NCBI GenBank assembly: GCA_014529385.2
Contig: CM043962.1
Span: 84,223,621-84,283,620, forward strand
Direction of reading: 5' to 3'
DNA length: 60,000 bases
DNA from: Adiantum capillus-veneris
Lineage: Eukaryota; Streptophyta; Polypodiopsida; Polypodiales; Pteridaceae
Below, one piece after another: positions 10,171 to 21,302 of the stretch. Within the stretch, counting starts at the first letter, position 1; each line of letters begins with the position of its first letter. Position numbers and translations under genes: made by a program. Below the pieces are notes generated by a model. It saw only the letters and a program-made list of their open reading frames with translations. It did no database searches and had not been told where the DNA came from.

Positions 10171-10404
10171 TTTACAAATTTCTCTCTCTAGATCTGCCAT
10201 AGTTTCCCACTAGATCTACTAAATTCTCTCTATCTAAAAGCTGAAATTTTTCAAAAATAAAAAAAGGTATTTCATAAAGTTGAATAATAAAAAACAACAA
10301 TTCGAAAAGCTTAAATTGTGTAGCCAAATTGCAAAGGCTTATTCTGGGAGCGTTCTTGTCGTTGCATGTGTTGAGCCCACTAGGGCTGCCCTTCAACCAA
10401 CATT

Positions 10405-10788
10405 TTGGCAGTTCGAGTGGGAGCACGTCTGCATTTTTGCAGCCCCTCCTGTCAGGGTGCGCCGTCATTGGAACTAGAGGACGACAAACTGTCAGAACTC
10501 TTTGAAGACGAAGAAAAATTTGAGTCATCCTTGAAACGAACACGCTTCTTAGATCTGCTAGCCACCTCTAAAGTTGATATCCGGCCCAAAAAACCGGAGA
10601 AATTTGCAGATTTGCTCTTCTTTCGAGAGTGCTTTAGGTTGCATCAGCCCATTGCCAATGTTAGCAACAGAATCAACACAGCCTTTTCAGATTTCAGTCC
10701 TCGCCTCATCGTAAAATCGAAGTTCCAAGCCAGATCAGCATTTTCAGTTTTCATCTTCAGTTTTCCAGGCTCATTACTCGAGGATTAA
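10405..10788 (+). other. Unrecognised open reading frame, 127 codons
   Basis: The frame opens at 10405 and closes at 10788. Its middle is charged and protein-like (LEDDKLSELFEDEEKFESSL, then KPEKFADLLFFREC). I do not recognise a family, there is no visible partner exon, and an opposing frame of similar length overlaps at 10172-10543. It may be an exon remnant or chance. A 13-base word TTACTCGAGGATT near its end recurs about 60 bp later. Confidence 0.25.
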
Positions 10789-10799
10789 TGCAAAGGGGT

Positions 10800-11129
10800 G
10801 CGAGCATCAAGCACAACCCAATGCAAAATGCTTGTTACTCGAGGATTGTGACCTGATCGGTCATTGGACAAGCTCTGGCATAATTGATCAAGAAAATCTG
10901 ACATTCCATACAGGGTAGCAAATCCTTAGTTTCAACAAAACATTTGCAAATGGTGCATAATGCCAACCTAAAAATTTGTGTCCTTTTCTTTGATGAGAGG
11001 ACCGAGTCATTAAGCAACATATGTGTCACACAAACTGATGTTTAGTCCTCTTTGCAACGCTATTCCTTGTCAAAATTAAAGGCAATGCGACGGTCACCTG
11101 TGCTAGGAATGAGAACTTAATATACCGAG
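10800..11129. other. Spacer downstream of the HAD gene
   Basis: Nothing recognisable. It probably includes the 3' UTR of the HAD gene on the minus strand. Confidence 0.4.
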
Positions 11130-11786
11130 CTACACCGCTAATTCTCCTACATGGAAATCCCAGCGCCTTATCTGGAGTTGCTGAATCAAGTGCTTGAGCT
11201 CAAACAGAGAATGTACCTTGAAGATGGGACGATGATGCATGGGTAGCTGCCTATCAATATTGTTGTAGCGGAAGAGGGGATCCACTAGACATGTAAGGGC
11301 ACCGGCAGCATTGCCACAAGCGATGTCATACCGTGGGGAGTCCCCCACCATGAGAACCTGCCGAGGCCCCACACACCACTGCCTGCAGACCTGCATCAGT
11401 GGATGTGCAGACGGCTTCAAGGAAGAGTACTCCTTGCCGAACACTGGGCTGAATGGTGAGCGATTGTTGACCTCAGCCTGGAACCGCTGCGCATCATCGC
11501 TGCTGCTTAACGTGATAATGGCGCGATGCAGATTGCTTGCATCGATGTGATCACATACTTCCTTTGCTCCAGCAATTGCAGATCCGCAGCCTTCTTGCCG
11601 TTGCATGTCAGCGCTATCGATTGCTTGAAGCGCCTTGGCCACCTGCTCTGGGGAACGGTGACCATCCTTTAAAATTGCCCCACGCAGTGCCTGCAAGTCC
11701 AACGAGGGCGGAACCCGCAGCGTTCCGTCCAAGTCGAACACCACGCCTCGCAGAAGAGCCCTTCGCGCCGCCATCGCCATCGCCAT
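11130..11786 (-). CDS. HAD-superfamily hydrolase (haloacid dehalogenase-like)
   Basis: A single uninterrupted frame of 218 codons. All four HAD motifs are present: motif I VVFDLDGTL (nucleophile D18, acid D20), motif II around ITLSS (T92/S94), the motif III lysine in SSLKPSAHP (K124), and motif IV MVGDSPRYD (D149, D154). Such proteins hydrolyse small phosphate esters through an aspartyl-phosphate intermediate with magnesium. The substrate cannot be read from the sequence. The C1-type helical cap is short (residues about 27-85), and the size is normal for the family. I chose the first ATG (MAMAMAARRALL); the basic, Ala/Met-rich start could be a weak organelle signal. A TATA box lies at 11820-11827. 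The frame is GC-richer than its surroundings, and the gene appears intact. Confidence 0.85.
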   Translation of the reverse strand: MAMAMAARRALLRGVVFDLDGTLRVPPSLDLQALRGAILKDGHRSPEQVAKALQAIDSADMQRQEGCGSAIAGAKEVCDHIDASNLHRAIITLSSSDDAQRFQAEVNNRSPFSPVFGKEYSSLKPSAHPLMQVCRQWCVGPRQVLMVGDSPRYDIACGNAAGALTCLVDPLFRYNNIDRQLPMHHRPIFKVHSLFELKHLIQQLQIRRWDFHVGELAV

Positions 11787-11819
11787 ATTTGCCTAGTGCC
11801 TGGTGTCACGGCAAGCAAG

Positions 11820-11827
11820 CTTTTATA
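11820..11827 (-). promoter_or_regulatory. TATA box of the HAD gene
   Basis: TATAAAAG on the minus strand, about 34-41 bases upstream of the start codon, which would give a very short 5' UTR. Confidence 0.5.
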
Positions 11828-11923
11828 AGAGTCCCGACAAAAGCGTCCCCTCAAAAGCACACGATTACGTGTGTGTGAGCTTTTCCAGCGGCAAATAAAA
11901 AATTGCAATCTTTTTTTTTTTTT

Positions 11924-12240
11924 TCAAAACTCACAAATGTGAGTGAATTCTATTGGGCAACCCAAAAAAATACAAGGTCTTGTCATGCTAGTGTTGAGCC
12001 ATGAACCAAAATTACATCGGCTATCAGGGCAGCCACTCCTACCAATCCGCCCCCTTATCCTTGATACACAAGGTCCATTATCATGTTCTTCTGATCTTCT
12101 TGGCCTACTCGTTACGCGTAAAATAATCTCATTAGCTATCAAGATTCCCTCCACACCACAACGTTGCCTACACTTGTACCTTGTTTCGCGTAGCCCCTTA
12201 GCAGCCTGTCATCGTGAGACTCAAGGGAGCGCTACCTCTG
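11924..12240. other. Unassigned spacer upstream of the microsatellite cluster
   Basis: No recognisable gene. Open frames extending from here into 12250-12650 are read-through of GA repeats and are not counted. Confidence 0.4.
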
Positions 12241-12246
12241 TTTTGG

Positions 12247-12248
<2 letters not shown>

Positions 12249-12304
<56 letters not shown>

Positions 12305-12389
12305 AGAGACGCTTAAGATCAAATCCCTTGCATCAGCAAGCTCCAGCTCATCATCGAGAGAGTCGAGGGAGCGTTGCGTCTACTTGCGA

Positions 12390-12440
<51 letters not shown>

Positions 12441-12507
12441 CCATCTCCCCAAAGCGGTCCTTCATCGCCCTCGCGAAATCTTCACCCCCCCCCGACCAAG
12501 ACACACA

Positions 12508-12587
<80 letters not shown>

Positions 12588-12779
12588 CTGCCAGTTCTCA
12601 TGGAGTCTGAGAGTTCTCTCGTCTTGTAAGAGTGTCGTAGAGAGATGAGAGAGAATCGATGTAGATTCGTCTCCTTTTTTTTTCAAAATGTGTAGAACAT
12701 ACTCGTGATGACAACGGCCAAAACCAAGGCCTTCCCCTCCTACGCTCCCAACGCCTACACCTTGGCAGGACCCCTGTCA

Positions 12780-12841
<62 letters not shown>

Positions 12842-12884
12842 CTGCCCTATGCGCGCGTGCGAGAGAGAGAGAGAGAGAGAGAGA
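12249..12884. repeat. Microsatellite cluster: three long GA runs, one CA run, one short GA run
   Basis: GA runs lie at 12249-12302, 12393-12438, 12511-12582 and 12861-12884. A CA run lies at 12782-12839. The intervening 70-200 bp are low-complexity and partly similar to each other (GAGAG next to TCGAGGGAGCG words). Confidence 0.95.
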
Positions 12885-12985
12885 CCCTTCATTTAACCAC
12901 CCACCATCTCCCTGCCACTCGCGTACAAGCTTCGAGATATCAGCGAGAGAAGTCAGAGCTTCTTAGCCGCCCACCGCCTTGGATG

Positions 12986-13016
12986 CCCCCCCCCCCCCCC
13001 CCCCCCCCAAAAAAAA
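12986..13016. repeat. Poly-C tract followed by poly-A
   Basis: 23 consecutive C (12986-13008) then 8 A. Length is likely unreliable in sequencing. Confidence 0.9.
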
Positions 13017-13289
13017 TAAATAATAAATAAAAAAATCCTTCCTCTTTCTTTTCGCATGTTGCAATGGACCTTCACTGATTCCCCTCACTTGAGATTTTAT
13101 TGCCAAATCGAACAGACATAAAGTTGTTAGCGTATAGCGAGATTCAAAAATCTTGAAGGGCATCTTTTCAAACATGTTATTTTTGTTGAGCTCGCGGCTC
13201 GCCTATCTTTAACGTTCATAAGCTATTTTTGTCTACGTGCTCATCTTTTGCTTGCTCGTTGCACATCACTTTTTGTGGTTGATGAATGT

Positions 13290-15000
13290 GTGGCAAGGAC
13301 GTACTGATTGCAGGATTGTGCAACAAGAGCAAGGCAAAACTCTTCAAATGCAATCACCTACACATGCATCTTGAAGGCATGTGGCTCAATGCAAGATGTC
13401 GATATGGGCACAAAAATTCACAGTTACATTGTTGGAAAAAAATGCCGTGCTTAGCATTGTCTTGGTCGATATGTTTGCCAAATGTGGTGCGCTTGAGAAA
13501 GCACAAAAAGTGCTTGAGAAGCTTCATATCCAAGATGTCAAGAACTCATAGTTTGTTTTCGGCAGATGCAAAGCAAGGGCCGCTCTCCAAATGCAATGAC
13601 CTACGCATGCATCTTGAAGGCATGTGACTCTATGCAAGATGCTAATATGGGCACAAAAATTCACAATTATGTTGTTAGTCAGAGGCTGTTGAAAAAAATT
13701 GTCATGCTTGGCATTGTCTTGATCGATATGTATGCCAAATGTAGTGCACTTGAGAAAGCACAAAAGTGTTGTGAGGAATTCTTGTCTGGAATGTCGCCTC
13801 TTGGGACGCATTGATTGTGGGATGTGCGCAACAAGACCACGGCCATAAAGCACTAGGCTATTTTCAACAGATACAAAGCAAGTGTATCTCTCCAAATTCA
13901 ATCACGTATACTTCTGTCTTGAAGGCTATGCTTATTTTCAGCGGATACAAAGCAAGTGTATCTCTCCAAATTCAATCACCTATACTTTTGTCTTGAAGGC
14001 TATGCTTACATCTTGAAGGCATGTGGCTCTACACAAGTGCTCAGGAGCTTCATGTCCGGAGTGTGGACTCTTGGAATGCATTGATTGCAAGATTCACCCC
14101 ACAAGGGGCAGGGCTAGAAAGTTCTAGTTTGTTCTCAACAGATGCAAAGCAAGGGCCACTCTCTAGATGTAATCACTTATGCATGCATCCGGAAGGCATG
14201 TGGCTCTATGCAAGATGCTGTTATGAGCACAAAAAATCACAATTATATTGTTAGTTGGAGACTGTTGAAAAAAGTTGTCATGCTTGGCACTGCCTTGGTC
14301 GATATGTATGCCAAATGTGATGCACTACAAGAGGTACCCAACGTGACTGTGGAAAAAAAGTAATGAGATTTTCCACCAGATGCTAAATTAAGGCCTTTCT
14401 TCATGGCTAAGATGTTTTCACCAAATATGCTCGACATGGTTGTGGCAACGAAGCACTGACATGTTTTCAGCAGACGCAAATGAAAGGCCTTTCTTCAAAT
14501 GCAATTATCTATGCAATCAGGGGCTATTGGGGGGTTGTTGCAGAAACATGTTGTGTGTGGCAATGTGGCAAGATTGATGAGGCCAAAACACTACTTGATG
14601 TGCACAAAAGTAAAGATGTGGTCACATAGACTATTGTGTTAGCAAGTTATGCCAATGAAGGACAAGGTCGATTTGCTCTAGATTTTCTTGAGCAAATGCA
14701 ATGTGAGGGTGTTTTGCCAAATGCAATGGAGTACATTTGTGCATTGAAAGCTTGTGCCACAACCAAATCTATTGATAGGGGGAAGTAGATTCATGATGAG
14801 ATTCTACGGCAAAGGATTTTGCAAAGCCATATCGCACTGGGTGGTGCACTCATGGACATGTAAATATGAAATGTCGTCTCTCGAAATGGGTCAATTGTAG
14901 GATGCCCGGTATGGTTGTGGCAACAAAACACTATGCTGCTTTCACTGGTGGATGCAAATGGAAGAACTCTCTTCATATTCAAATCAGCTATGGTAACTTA
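13290..15000 (+). pseudogene. PPR-array pseudogene
   Basis: At least five blocks of plant PPR motifs can be read in changing frames: near 13335-13540, 13566-13800, 13800-13935, 14135-14345 and 14460-14790. Typical words are NAMTYACILKACDSM, MGTKIHNYVVS, VLIDMYAKCSALEKAQ and SWNALIARF. Intact PPR proteins of this P-L-S kind are imported into plastids or mitochondria and bind RNA in organelle transcript processing or editing. No frame runs longer than about 110 codons, and there are many shifts and stops, so no protein is made. The repeats resemble each other strongly. The same family is stumped at 9731-9823. A C-terminal DYW or E domain was not found. Confidence 0.8.
13861..14009 (+). repeat. 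75-bp tandem duplication inside the PPR pseudogene
   Basis: The copies at about 13861-13935 and 13936-14009 (core AAGCAAGTGTATCTCTCC) differ at a few bases. The unit is about 25 codons. Confidence 0.8.
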
Positions 15001-17100
15001 CATGTCTAAGAGGTGAACCCCTGAGTGAGTGAAATGTTGATTGGTCAAGGCATTAATGAATGTCTTGTGGAAGGTCTCCACAACCGCTTAGAAATTTTCA
15101 TAGTCAACATCAGTACATGAATTCAATTCACAAAAGTTGAATTTTGTGTCTAAGGTTTTCCATACCTTTGCCTTATGGGCCTTGGCTACACCATTTTTTG
15201 CATGATCAACTACAACATTGTGCAAATTTTTCCACCTATTGTATCTCAACACTACTTTTGCTTTTATGTTTCTTTTTAGTCATAGAACTTGATAGGCTTT
15301 CACAACACTAATGGAAAGCTTCTTTGGAACATTGCGGCTATTCTCAAACCACTTTTCATCCTGCTATATCTTAATATGTGATTCGTGCTATGTCTTTTGT
15401 GCAAACCCATCTCTGAGATTGTTCTTTTCTTTGCACGGAGAGGTCAAGTAGTCCATGCAAAATAGATATAGGGAAAGTGAATATGTGTATGTTGGATAAT
15501 GGGATATCCAAAATGGGTCAAAAGTTGGGGTGGAGAATATGCCTATTTGATGCTCTTCTCCAATATATTTTGTCCAGGATGTAAACCCCACTCATGCAAT
15601 ACAAGAAAGGGATTTTTTCTTGTTGCTCCTTTGAAAACATTGTACATGCATTTTAAGATCTTTAGGTCTCGATTCATCTGCCACTCAATTGTGTAGGAGC
15701 ACATGCCCTCCACATCCAATTTCTTTTCATTTCTTTGTTTGCTTATTATTTTTGGGATGCTAGTTTGATGAAAAACCCATATAGTATATTAAAGTTCTCA
15801 GTGAGTACTTGAAAGGGTAAATTTAAGATTTTTGGAATGCATATTCAAAAGCAACACCTTAAACATAACGTCAGCTCACCTTGAAGATAGAAATAAGAAA
15901 ATTGTTGTGAGAAGATTGCACACTAAAGTTTGTAGGGTCATACTTTGTCCAAGGCTTGCATACAAGGCTCTTTTTCTGAGTGTGATTATGACTCGCTCAG
16001 CCTTCAACTCTTTTACAAGCTCGCACTCATCTAGCTTGATGATAAAATTTAGGACACCATTGCACTCTTTGGGAGTAACATTGAACAACTGCACAATGTA
16101 TGTAATCATGGCTATCAAACCATAAAAATTATTGGTATACTTGTAATATTCCACTTCCTCCACTTTTGGAAATATAAATGTTGATTCACTATGAAAAGGA
16201 CTTCCCAATGTTTGAAGCAGCTCCTCATTCACTTCTTGTCTTGTTTTTTGAATAGAGAAAGGGTTTGGAAGTAGTGTGTGCTTGATGTGAATCTTTTTTA
16301 CTTGTTTTTGCACAAACTTGAGGAGGAGGATTTATAAAGCTAAACCCTTTTCTAGTAAAATAGCACTACAAATGACGTTGTATACTTATAAATGGTAGAA
16401 TATTATTCATTTAACATATCGGCTTCATCCAAAATTGATTGATCGTCTCGTGTACGGAGTTGGTTCTCCTTCAAAAGATTATCAAGTTGTTTGGCAGTGA
16501 TCTTACCATATGCGCTTATTATCCAAGAGACCAGCAATATTTTTTCGATTCAATATGAGTTCATAAGGAGTCGAGGAGGTGGTTTTTTTGCACTCCACTT
16601 CCTTTTCGGGGTGAAGCAAAGATTTGGAAATGCATGTCAAAAGTAAGAGATATGTCTGAGAGATTCTGAATTTATTAAATTCAAAAACGATAGATGGACT
16701 TACTTGATGGCTTGTACTCTTTTCTTAATTTCTCCCAGCCAACCTTCAAGTCCTCATTGTTCTGTAGTCTTCTTCCTCTTTGTCAAAGATCTAGCATTTA
16801 GTTTTCCTTTGAGTTGTTGCATAAGCTCCATAGTCTCCTTACTACCTTCAGCTTGTTGAGGACATTGCACAACTTTTTGGTATAAGTGCACATTCTCGGT
16901 GCATGCAATCCTCTCTCTTGTTATTGAATATCCTTGCTTGTAGCAATTGCTTCATGTATCCATATTGTCACCATCTCCCACATAGTTCACCAAAGAGGTT
17001 ATATCCTTGAAAGGTGGAGTGGATTTTGTGATGGGATGCTTAAGATACATTTAGCCATCCATCCAAAGGTCCACATTTTTCATGCCTTGTGATCATTTGA
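15000..17100 (-). pseudogene. Decayed, unrecognised coding-like region
   Basis: Several minus-strand stretches read like protein in segments broken by stops and possible introns. One at about 17075-16690 has MKNVDLWMDG and NYVGDGDNMDT and then a Lys-rich part. One at about 16560-16385 has ILLVSWIISAYGKITAKQLD. A 145-codon frame at 16313-15876 contains NPFSIQKTRQEVNEELLQ, and one at about 15710-15540 has EGMCSYTIEWQMNRDLKILK. I cannot name a family. The consistent strand over 2 kb suggests one former gene or transposon product. No terminal repeats were found around it. Confidence 0.35.
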
Positions 17101-17619
17101 AGTTCTCCTCTAAAGCTTCAAAAATGGTATTTTTGTTTTCTTTCCTTGCAAAGGGGCTTATACTCTCGTGAGAGCTCTATGTGCATATGATATGCATCTC
17201 TCCAATTCCTCGTAGAAGCTCTATGCATAGTAGCTATAAGTGGCAATTGAGACATGACTAATCAAAATGAGTTGCAGAAGGAGGCAAGGCAATGGAGGAA
17301 AAGACATATAATATTCATGTGCAAAAGCGTTGTAGGAAGGAATGGGGGAGAAGAATGAGTTGAGAAACAAGAGCATCGTTTTTGAAAATACAAAAGATTG
17401 AGATATTCGGTACATTGAATTCTTAGCCGCAGAATTTCTATCATGATTGGATTACATTTTGAGTTTTTTATAAAACTTAGCCTATAATAAAGAAGATATT
17501 TGGATTTTTCAAAAACTGTATGAAACAGGAGAAAATGATTTTTTTGTTATCTATCTCTACGATGAGATGGTATTTCTTACAAGGCCCAAATTTGAGTCCA
17601 AAATTTTCCTAATGTATGC
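17101..17619. other. AT-rich spacer left of the Gypsy LTR
   Basis: No gene recognised. Part of it may be the missing remainder of the left Gypsy LTR, but it did not align by eye with 35553-36320. Confidence 0.3.
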
Positions 17620-18067
17620 TCCAAGATGCTAGGGCTGATGGAACCTTTATATAGTATTTTTAAGTGCCAGGTCAAAATAATTAAGCAAGTTCTGAAAAAT
17701 ATGCAAATGTGCACACATTGGAGTTTTCAGCCAATAGTTCATTGTTTTGTGACCCATTTGAAGAACAGATAAGGCCGACACATTTCTCTAACCTAGACCT
17801 ACATGCACTTCATATCAGATGTTCGGTAAAGTGTAATAACATCTATGAAGACGTTTGTGCAAACCATATATGCAAGAGGGTTCCAATACTAAAAAATATA
17901 ATCTAATACATTCATATGGACATGCAAGGCCTACAAGCAGGTTCACAAAATTACCAATACTAATCCTCCTAGGATTCTAGATACTCACTATCTAAAGATA
18001 TGTACAGAATTGGCTTTGGAATTAGATGATGTACATGTGGCACACATGGAGTCATGTGCATGTGACA
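17620..18067 (-). repeat. Gypsy 3' LTR, truncated
   Basis: Direct repeat of 36322-36732: shared words include GGAGTTTTCA, CATTGTTTTGTGA, AAGTGTAATAACATCTAT, GTTCACAAAATT and the terminal GTGACA. A TATATAAAGG on the minus strand lies near 17644-17653. Confidence 0.75.
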
Positions 18068-18080
18068 TCCCCTCCTACTT
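18068..18080 (-). other. Gypsy polypurine tract
   Basis: TCCCCTCCTACTT on the plus strand, that is AAGTAGGAGGGGA on the element strand, directly before the LTR end. Confidence 0.7.
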
Positions 18081-18620
18081 AAGGTGAGATACAGGTACCA
18101 AGCTACATAGCCTCCTTGTATGAGGCTAGCAAATGTGGATAGTCGATGAAAATTTTCTCATCCACGCGAGTAGCTTCATGAGTCCATTGATGCTTGAACT
18201 TTGGGAAGTATTGCTTTGCCTTTTTTCTTATTGCCAAACTGGAATTGAAGCAATCGAATACACTTCAGCTTGATGACTTGACTGGAGCAATGATCTCTAG
18301 TGATTCTTCTTTTGGATTTCTCCTTGGAAGTCCACCCTTGTGGTGGAAACTCTTCAAGTCCACTTTGTAAACTCTATGTGTCTCCTCTAAATGCTCCAGA
18401 GGAATAGCAATGTGGGGTATTGACTTCAAAATTTGACCATTGTTGTCCTGAGTCCCTTGAAACCCACACCAAAATGAAATGAGATGGGTTTCTTATGAAA
18501 AAAGAGGACTGGTATCCAAAAAGACCTTACTTTGGGAGGGTGGAGCCTCCTAAACAAGAACTCACCTGGGTTTGGTTTCTCTTTATCGTCTTTATGGAGA
18601 TGAAAGAAAATATTACCTAT
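18081..18620 (-). pseudogene. Gypsy pol C-terminus with chromodomain-like tail
   Basis: On the minus strand a frame with stops encodes a segment ending YFPKFKHQWTHEATRVDEK followed by DYPHLLASYKE. This resembles the end of a chromovirus integrase chromodomain (normally YLVKWKG, then ATWEDE, then a hydrophobic end). Upstream is LEHLEETHRVYKVDLK and NPGEFLFRRLHPPK. The chromodomain would guide integration toward heterochromatin. Similarity is moderate and was judged by eye. Confidence 0.5.
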
Positions 18621-18628
18621 GTGTTCTG
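18621..18628. repeat. GTGTTCTG, left 8-bp target duplication of the hAT-like element
   Basis: An exact match to 33271-33278. Both copies abut the terminal repeats. 8 bp is the normal hAT duplication length. Confidence 0.75.
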
Positions 18629-18677
18629 ATGGGTTGCATTTGTATGATTGTATAATGAAAATTATACGTATTATACG
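18629..18677. repeat. hAT-like left terminal inverted repeat
   Basis: GTTGCATT at 18633-18640 and CGTATTATACG at 18667-18677. Their complements lie at 33259-33266 and 33230-33240. Confidence 0.65.
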
Positions 18678-18840
18678 TTGGTTTTTTGAATAATACCATC
18701 TAAAACATACAATCAAAAGATATCTTTTATCAAATATTTCTTTGATCAAAGACCGTATAATATATACGTGCTTTTGATCAAAAGAGCACACAATATTCCT
18801 TGCTTGGACACTGACCAGAGGCAGAAGAGCAGGTAAAATA
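18678..18840. repeat. Palindrome-rich left subterminal zone
   Basis: Dense small palindromes: TTTGATCAAA-type words near 18731-18745 and 18772-18783, and CGTATAATATATACG at 18752-18766. The right end has a TTTGATCAAA at 33198-33207. Confidence 0.6.
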
Positions 18841-20265
18841 TTTATTGCAATAATGTTTTTAACTTTTTTTCCAGCTAATTTGTGTTGTGCTCATTTTTTC
18901 CTCGCACACAAAATTAGTTTCCAAACGCATAGCACTATTCCAAGGTTGTGTCAACATAGTCACCCTCGTGGAATAGACAGACACTAGCACTTTGTCTCAT
19001 GGTTGTGTAGACGTATCGGTCACAGTCAAGAGAGAGCCATAGGGAGTGTTGAATCCCACTTGTGATTTGTAGAGGTTACTTCCTCACACTTCAGAGATAG
19101 GGTAAGAGTTTGTCACTTCGTGTTGTGTATGAGAATACTCACACCTCAAAAGTTGACAAAATATACAAACATATCTAGAGTATTTCTATCCAATACAGTT
19201 TTCTTTACACGCTAGTGACGAAGCTAAACTATAGTATAAATAAAGTATACTCACTGGCACATTTGAAGAGTGAAGAGTTAAGTTTAACTTTCTCTTCATC
19301 TAAAAATGTACCAATGTTTAGATTTTATTTTCACTATATTGTTTATGCTTTTGTTTTATGTTTCCAACTCACCTAAACAATAGTAACAGATAGTGAGTGC
19401 TAAGTTGAAGCTTTGCTTCTCTTTTTATCAATGTCTGCTGCTCACAATAGGTGAGCAAAGATATACTCTCTACGTGTTATTTGTAACTATGACAGGTAGC
19501 GTTTTCTAGATGTGATGATGAATGGTTTAGCTGTTGCGTTGTGTTAGAGACTTTCTTCTCACACTTCAACAGTGACCAAATTGATTGTTCAATCATTTAA
19601 ATAGTAGTGAGATTACTCTTGTGCTAATGCTATTAGCTCACATAGTTGGGCTACTTTTACGTAGCATGCACTTTTAGTAGTCTAATAGACTACTTTTGTG
19701 TGACAAAAACTTCTAGTGTTCTGCGTTTAGTAGTGTTTGGACTATTTTTCCATAATGTAAACTTTTAGTGATTTGTTTTTAAAATTTTATCTTCCACTAC
19801 ATTATAGAAAAATTGATTGTATATTTATTTAATTATCGATAATAATTTATTATTCAAGGATCATAATTATTAAAAATTGTATATATCTCATTTGGTGCAA
19901 CATTATTTCACTTTAAATCTATCTAAATATTGAACAGTGATATTGAAAAACATGTCTACATATTTCAACATGTTTGAATTATTCTCTTTTTTTAAAAATA
20001 TATCATTGTTTGTTTTAATGACCATGTCAGAGACGGAGCACATCGAAAACTGCCACTGAAGTTATTGTTCGTTATCTACATGGTGTTGAAGAGAAACAGT
20101 TATATTGATGTTTTGAAACTGTATAGCCTTCCATTTTCAATTATTTTATCAATATGTTGACAAAACATTGCTTTGACTGATTACAACAATCATTCCCCAC
20201 AATATCATTTGATATTGCAATTTTTACTGGCAATCAAATGCGAGGAATTGTCAAGCAAGTCTTGG
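18841..20265. other. Non-coding left arm of the hAT-like element
   Basis: AT-rich. No gene was seen apart from the subterminal repeats. Confidence 0.5.
19075..19620. repeat. Left subterminal repeat array of the hAT-like element
   Basis: The clearest copy is TTGTGTTAGAGACTTTCTTC followed by TCACACTTCAA, at 19539-19569. Weaker copies lie at about 19081-19093 and 19120-19150. They are the reverse complement of the AGTGTGAG-to-CTCTAACACAA units at 31735-32560. Such arrays commonly bind the transposase. Confidence 0.6.
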
Positions 20266-20269
20266 GATA

Positions 20270-21302
20270 AATCTTGGTTGCTTTTGATGCTCTGCAAAAC
20301 CCTAAAGTCCACTCTCTCCCTTTAGTACGTGAAAGGATACAATTGGTTCATCAATTGCATACACAAAAGAAAAAAGAAATTTTGAAGGCCCTAGCAAAAG
20401 ACCGAGAGTAGCTGATCCTATTGAGCCAACCGTTGAAGCAGAAGTGGCAACTCCCGCTCAGCCAACACCATGGGAGCACTAGCCCAAGGCAATGATCCCT
20501 AGTGTTACACCTCAGGACGGCCATGTTTTCCACTTACAAGCACCCCAACTTGGAGAAGGCAGATGGGTGTATGTCAAGAAAGTTTGTGTACTGTATACAT
20601 CTTGCCTTCTCAGACCTTGAGTATGCAGCTAAAGTATTCAAGATCCATCCACATGGGCCAACTGCAGCACAATAAGCCATGGAAGAAGCCACAGCTTAAA
20701 ATATCCAACACCAAGTCATAATCCTATCACTTGGCATTGTGCGACACTCCCCATGACCAATACTTATCTTGAGATATTGGAACGGTGGCCATGGGAGCAG
20801 TGGACACAAACATGTCACTCCGATGGAAGAAAGCTTGCCATCAAAGAGTTTTTGCAGACAACTGGTAATATGAAGCACTTCCAAGATAATAATTTACACA
20901 TTGTCAATGCTCTTCTGCAAATGGTGAAATACCTACATCACCATGATTTTTTGCACAAAGACCTTCACCCTCGCAACATTATGTTGCATTTTGCTAGCAA
21001 GGATGTTTATTGTGGCATTACAGATTGGGACACTTCTAGCTTGTTCTCAACTACAAAGATATTTCCAAAGCTAATAGATCTATCTTTGGAGTGCCAAAAC
21101 AATTATCTTTGAGACTACCATCGGGATGCCCCTGAGTGCGTCTCTACCAACTCTCCTCCCTTTTCTAAAGCCACAGATGTATATTCTCTATGTTGGGTTC
21201 TGAAATGCATACTTAATTGCATGCCTAAACCAATTGATCCAACCTTTGTAAAAAAAATACATAAAACACTAGATTTAGTCAAAGATAGAAATCCGTGGTG
21301 AT
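20270..21302 (+). pseudogene. Protein-kinase-like coding sequence, 5' and central part (cargo)
   Basis: A leader segment starts near 20275 (ALQNPKVHSLPLVRERIQ). After a low-complexity Pro/Glu stretch comes a broken kinase domain. It has a candidate VAIK lysine in YAAKVFKIHP (near 20625), a helix-C-like MEEA, VKYLHHHDFLHKDLHPRNIM (about 20926-20985; catalytic-loop HRD changed to HKD, then N), a DWD in place of DFG near 21027, an APEC (APE) near 21130, and TDVYSLCWVL (about 21174-21203). In the last third the frame has a TGA just before the APE segment, and the N-lobe needs at least two frame changes. Function as a protein kinase is inferred from the family and is probably lost. The plus orientation opposes the transposase. 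Probable continuation: 28876-29076. Confidence 0.7.

Noticed and set aside
12211-12650. Long open frames of repeated Arg-Glu or Ser-Leu
   Set aside because: They are read-through of GA/CT microsatellites, not genes.
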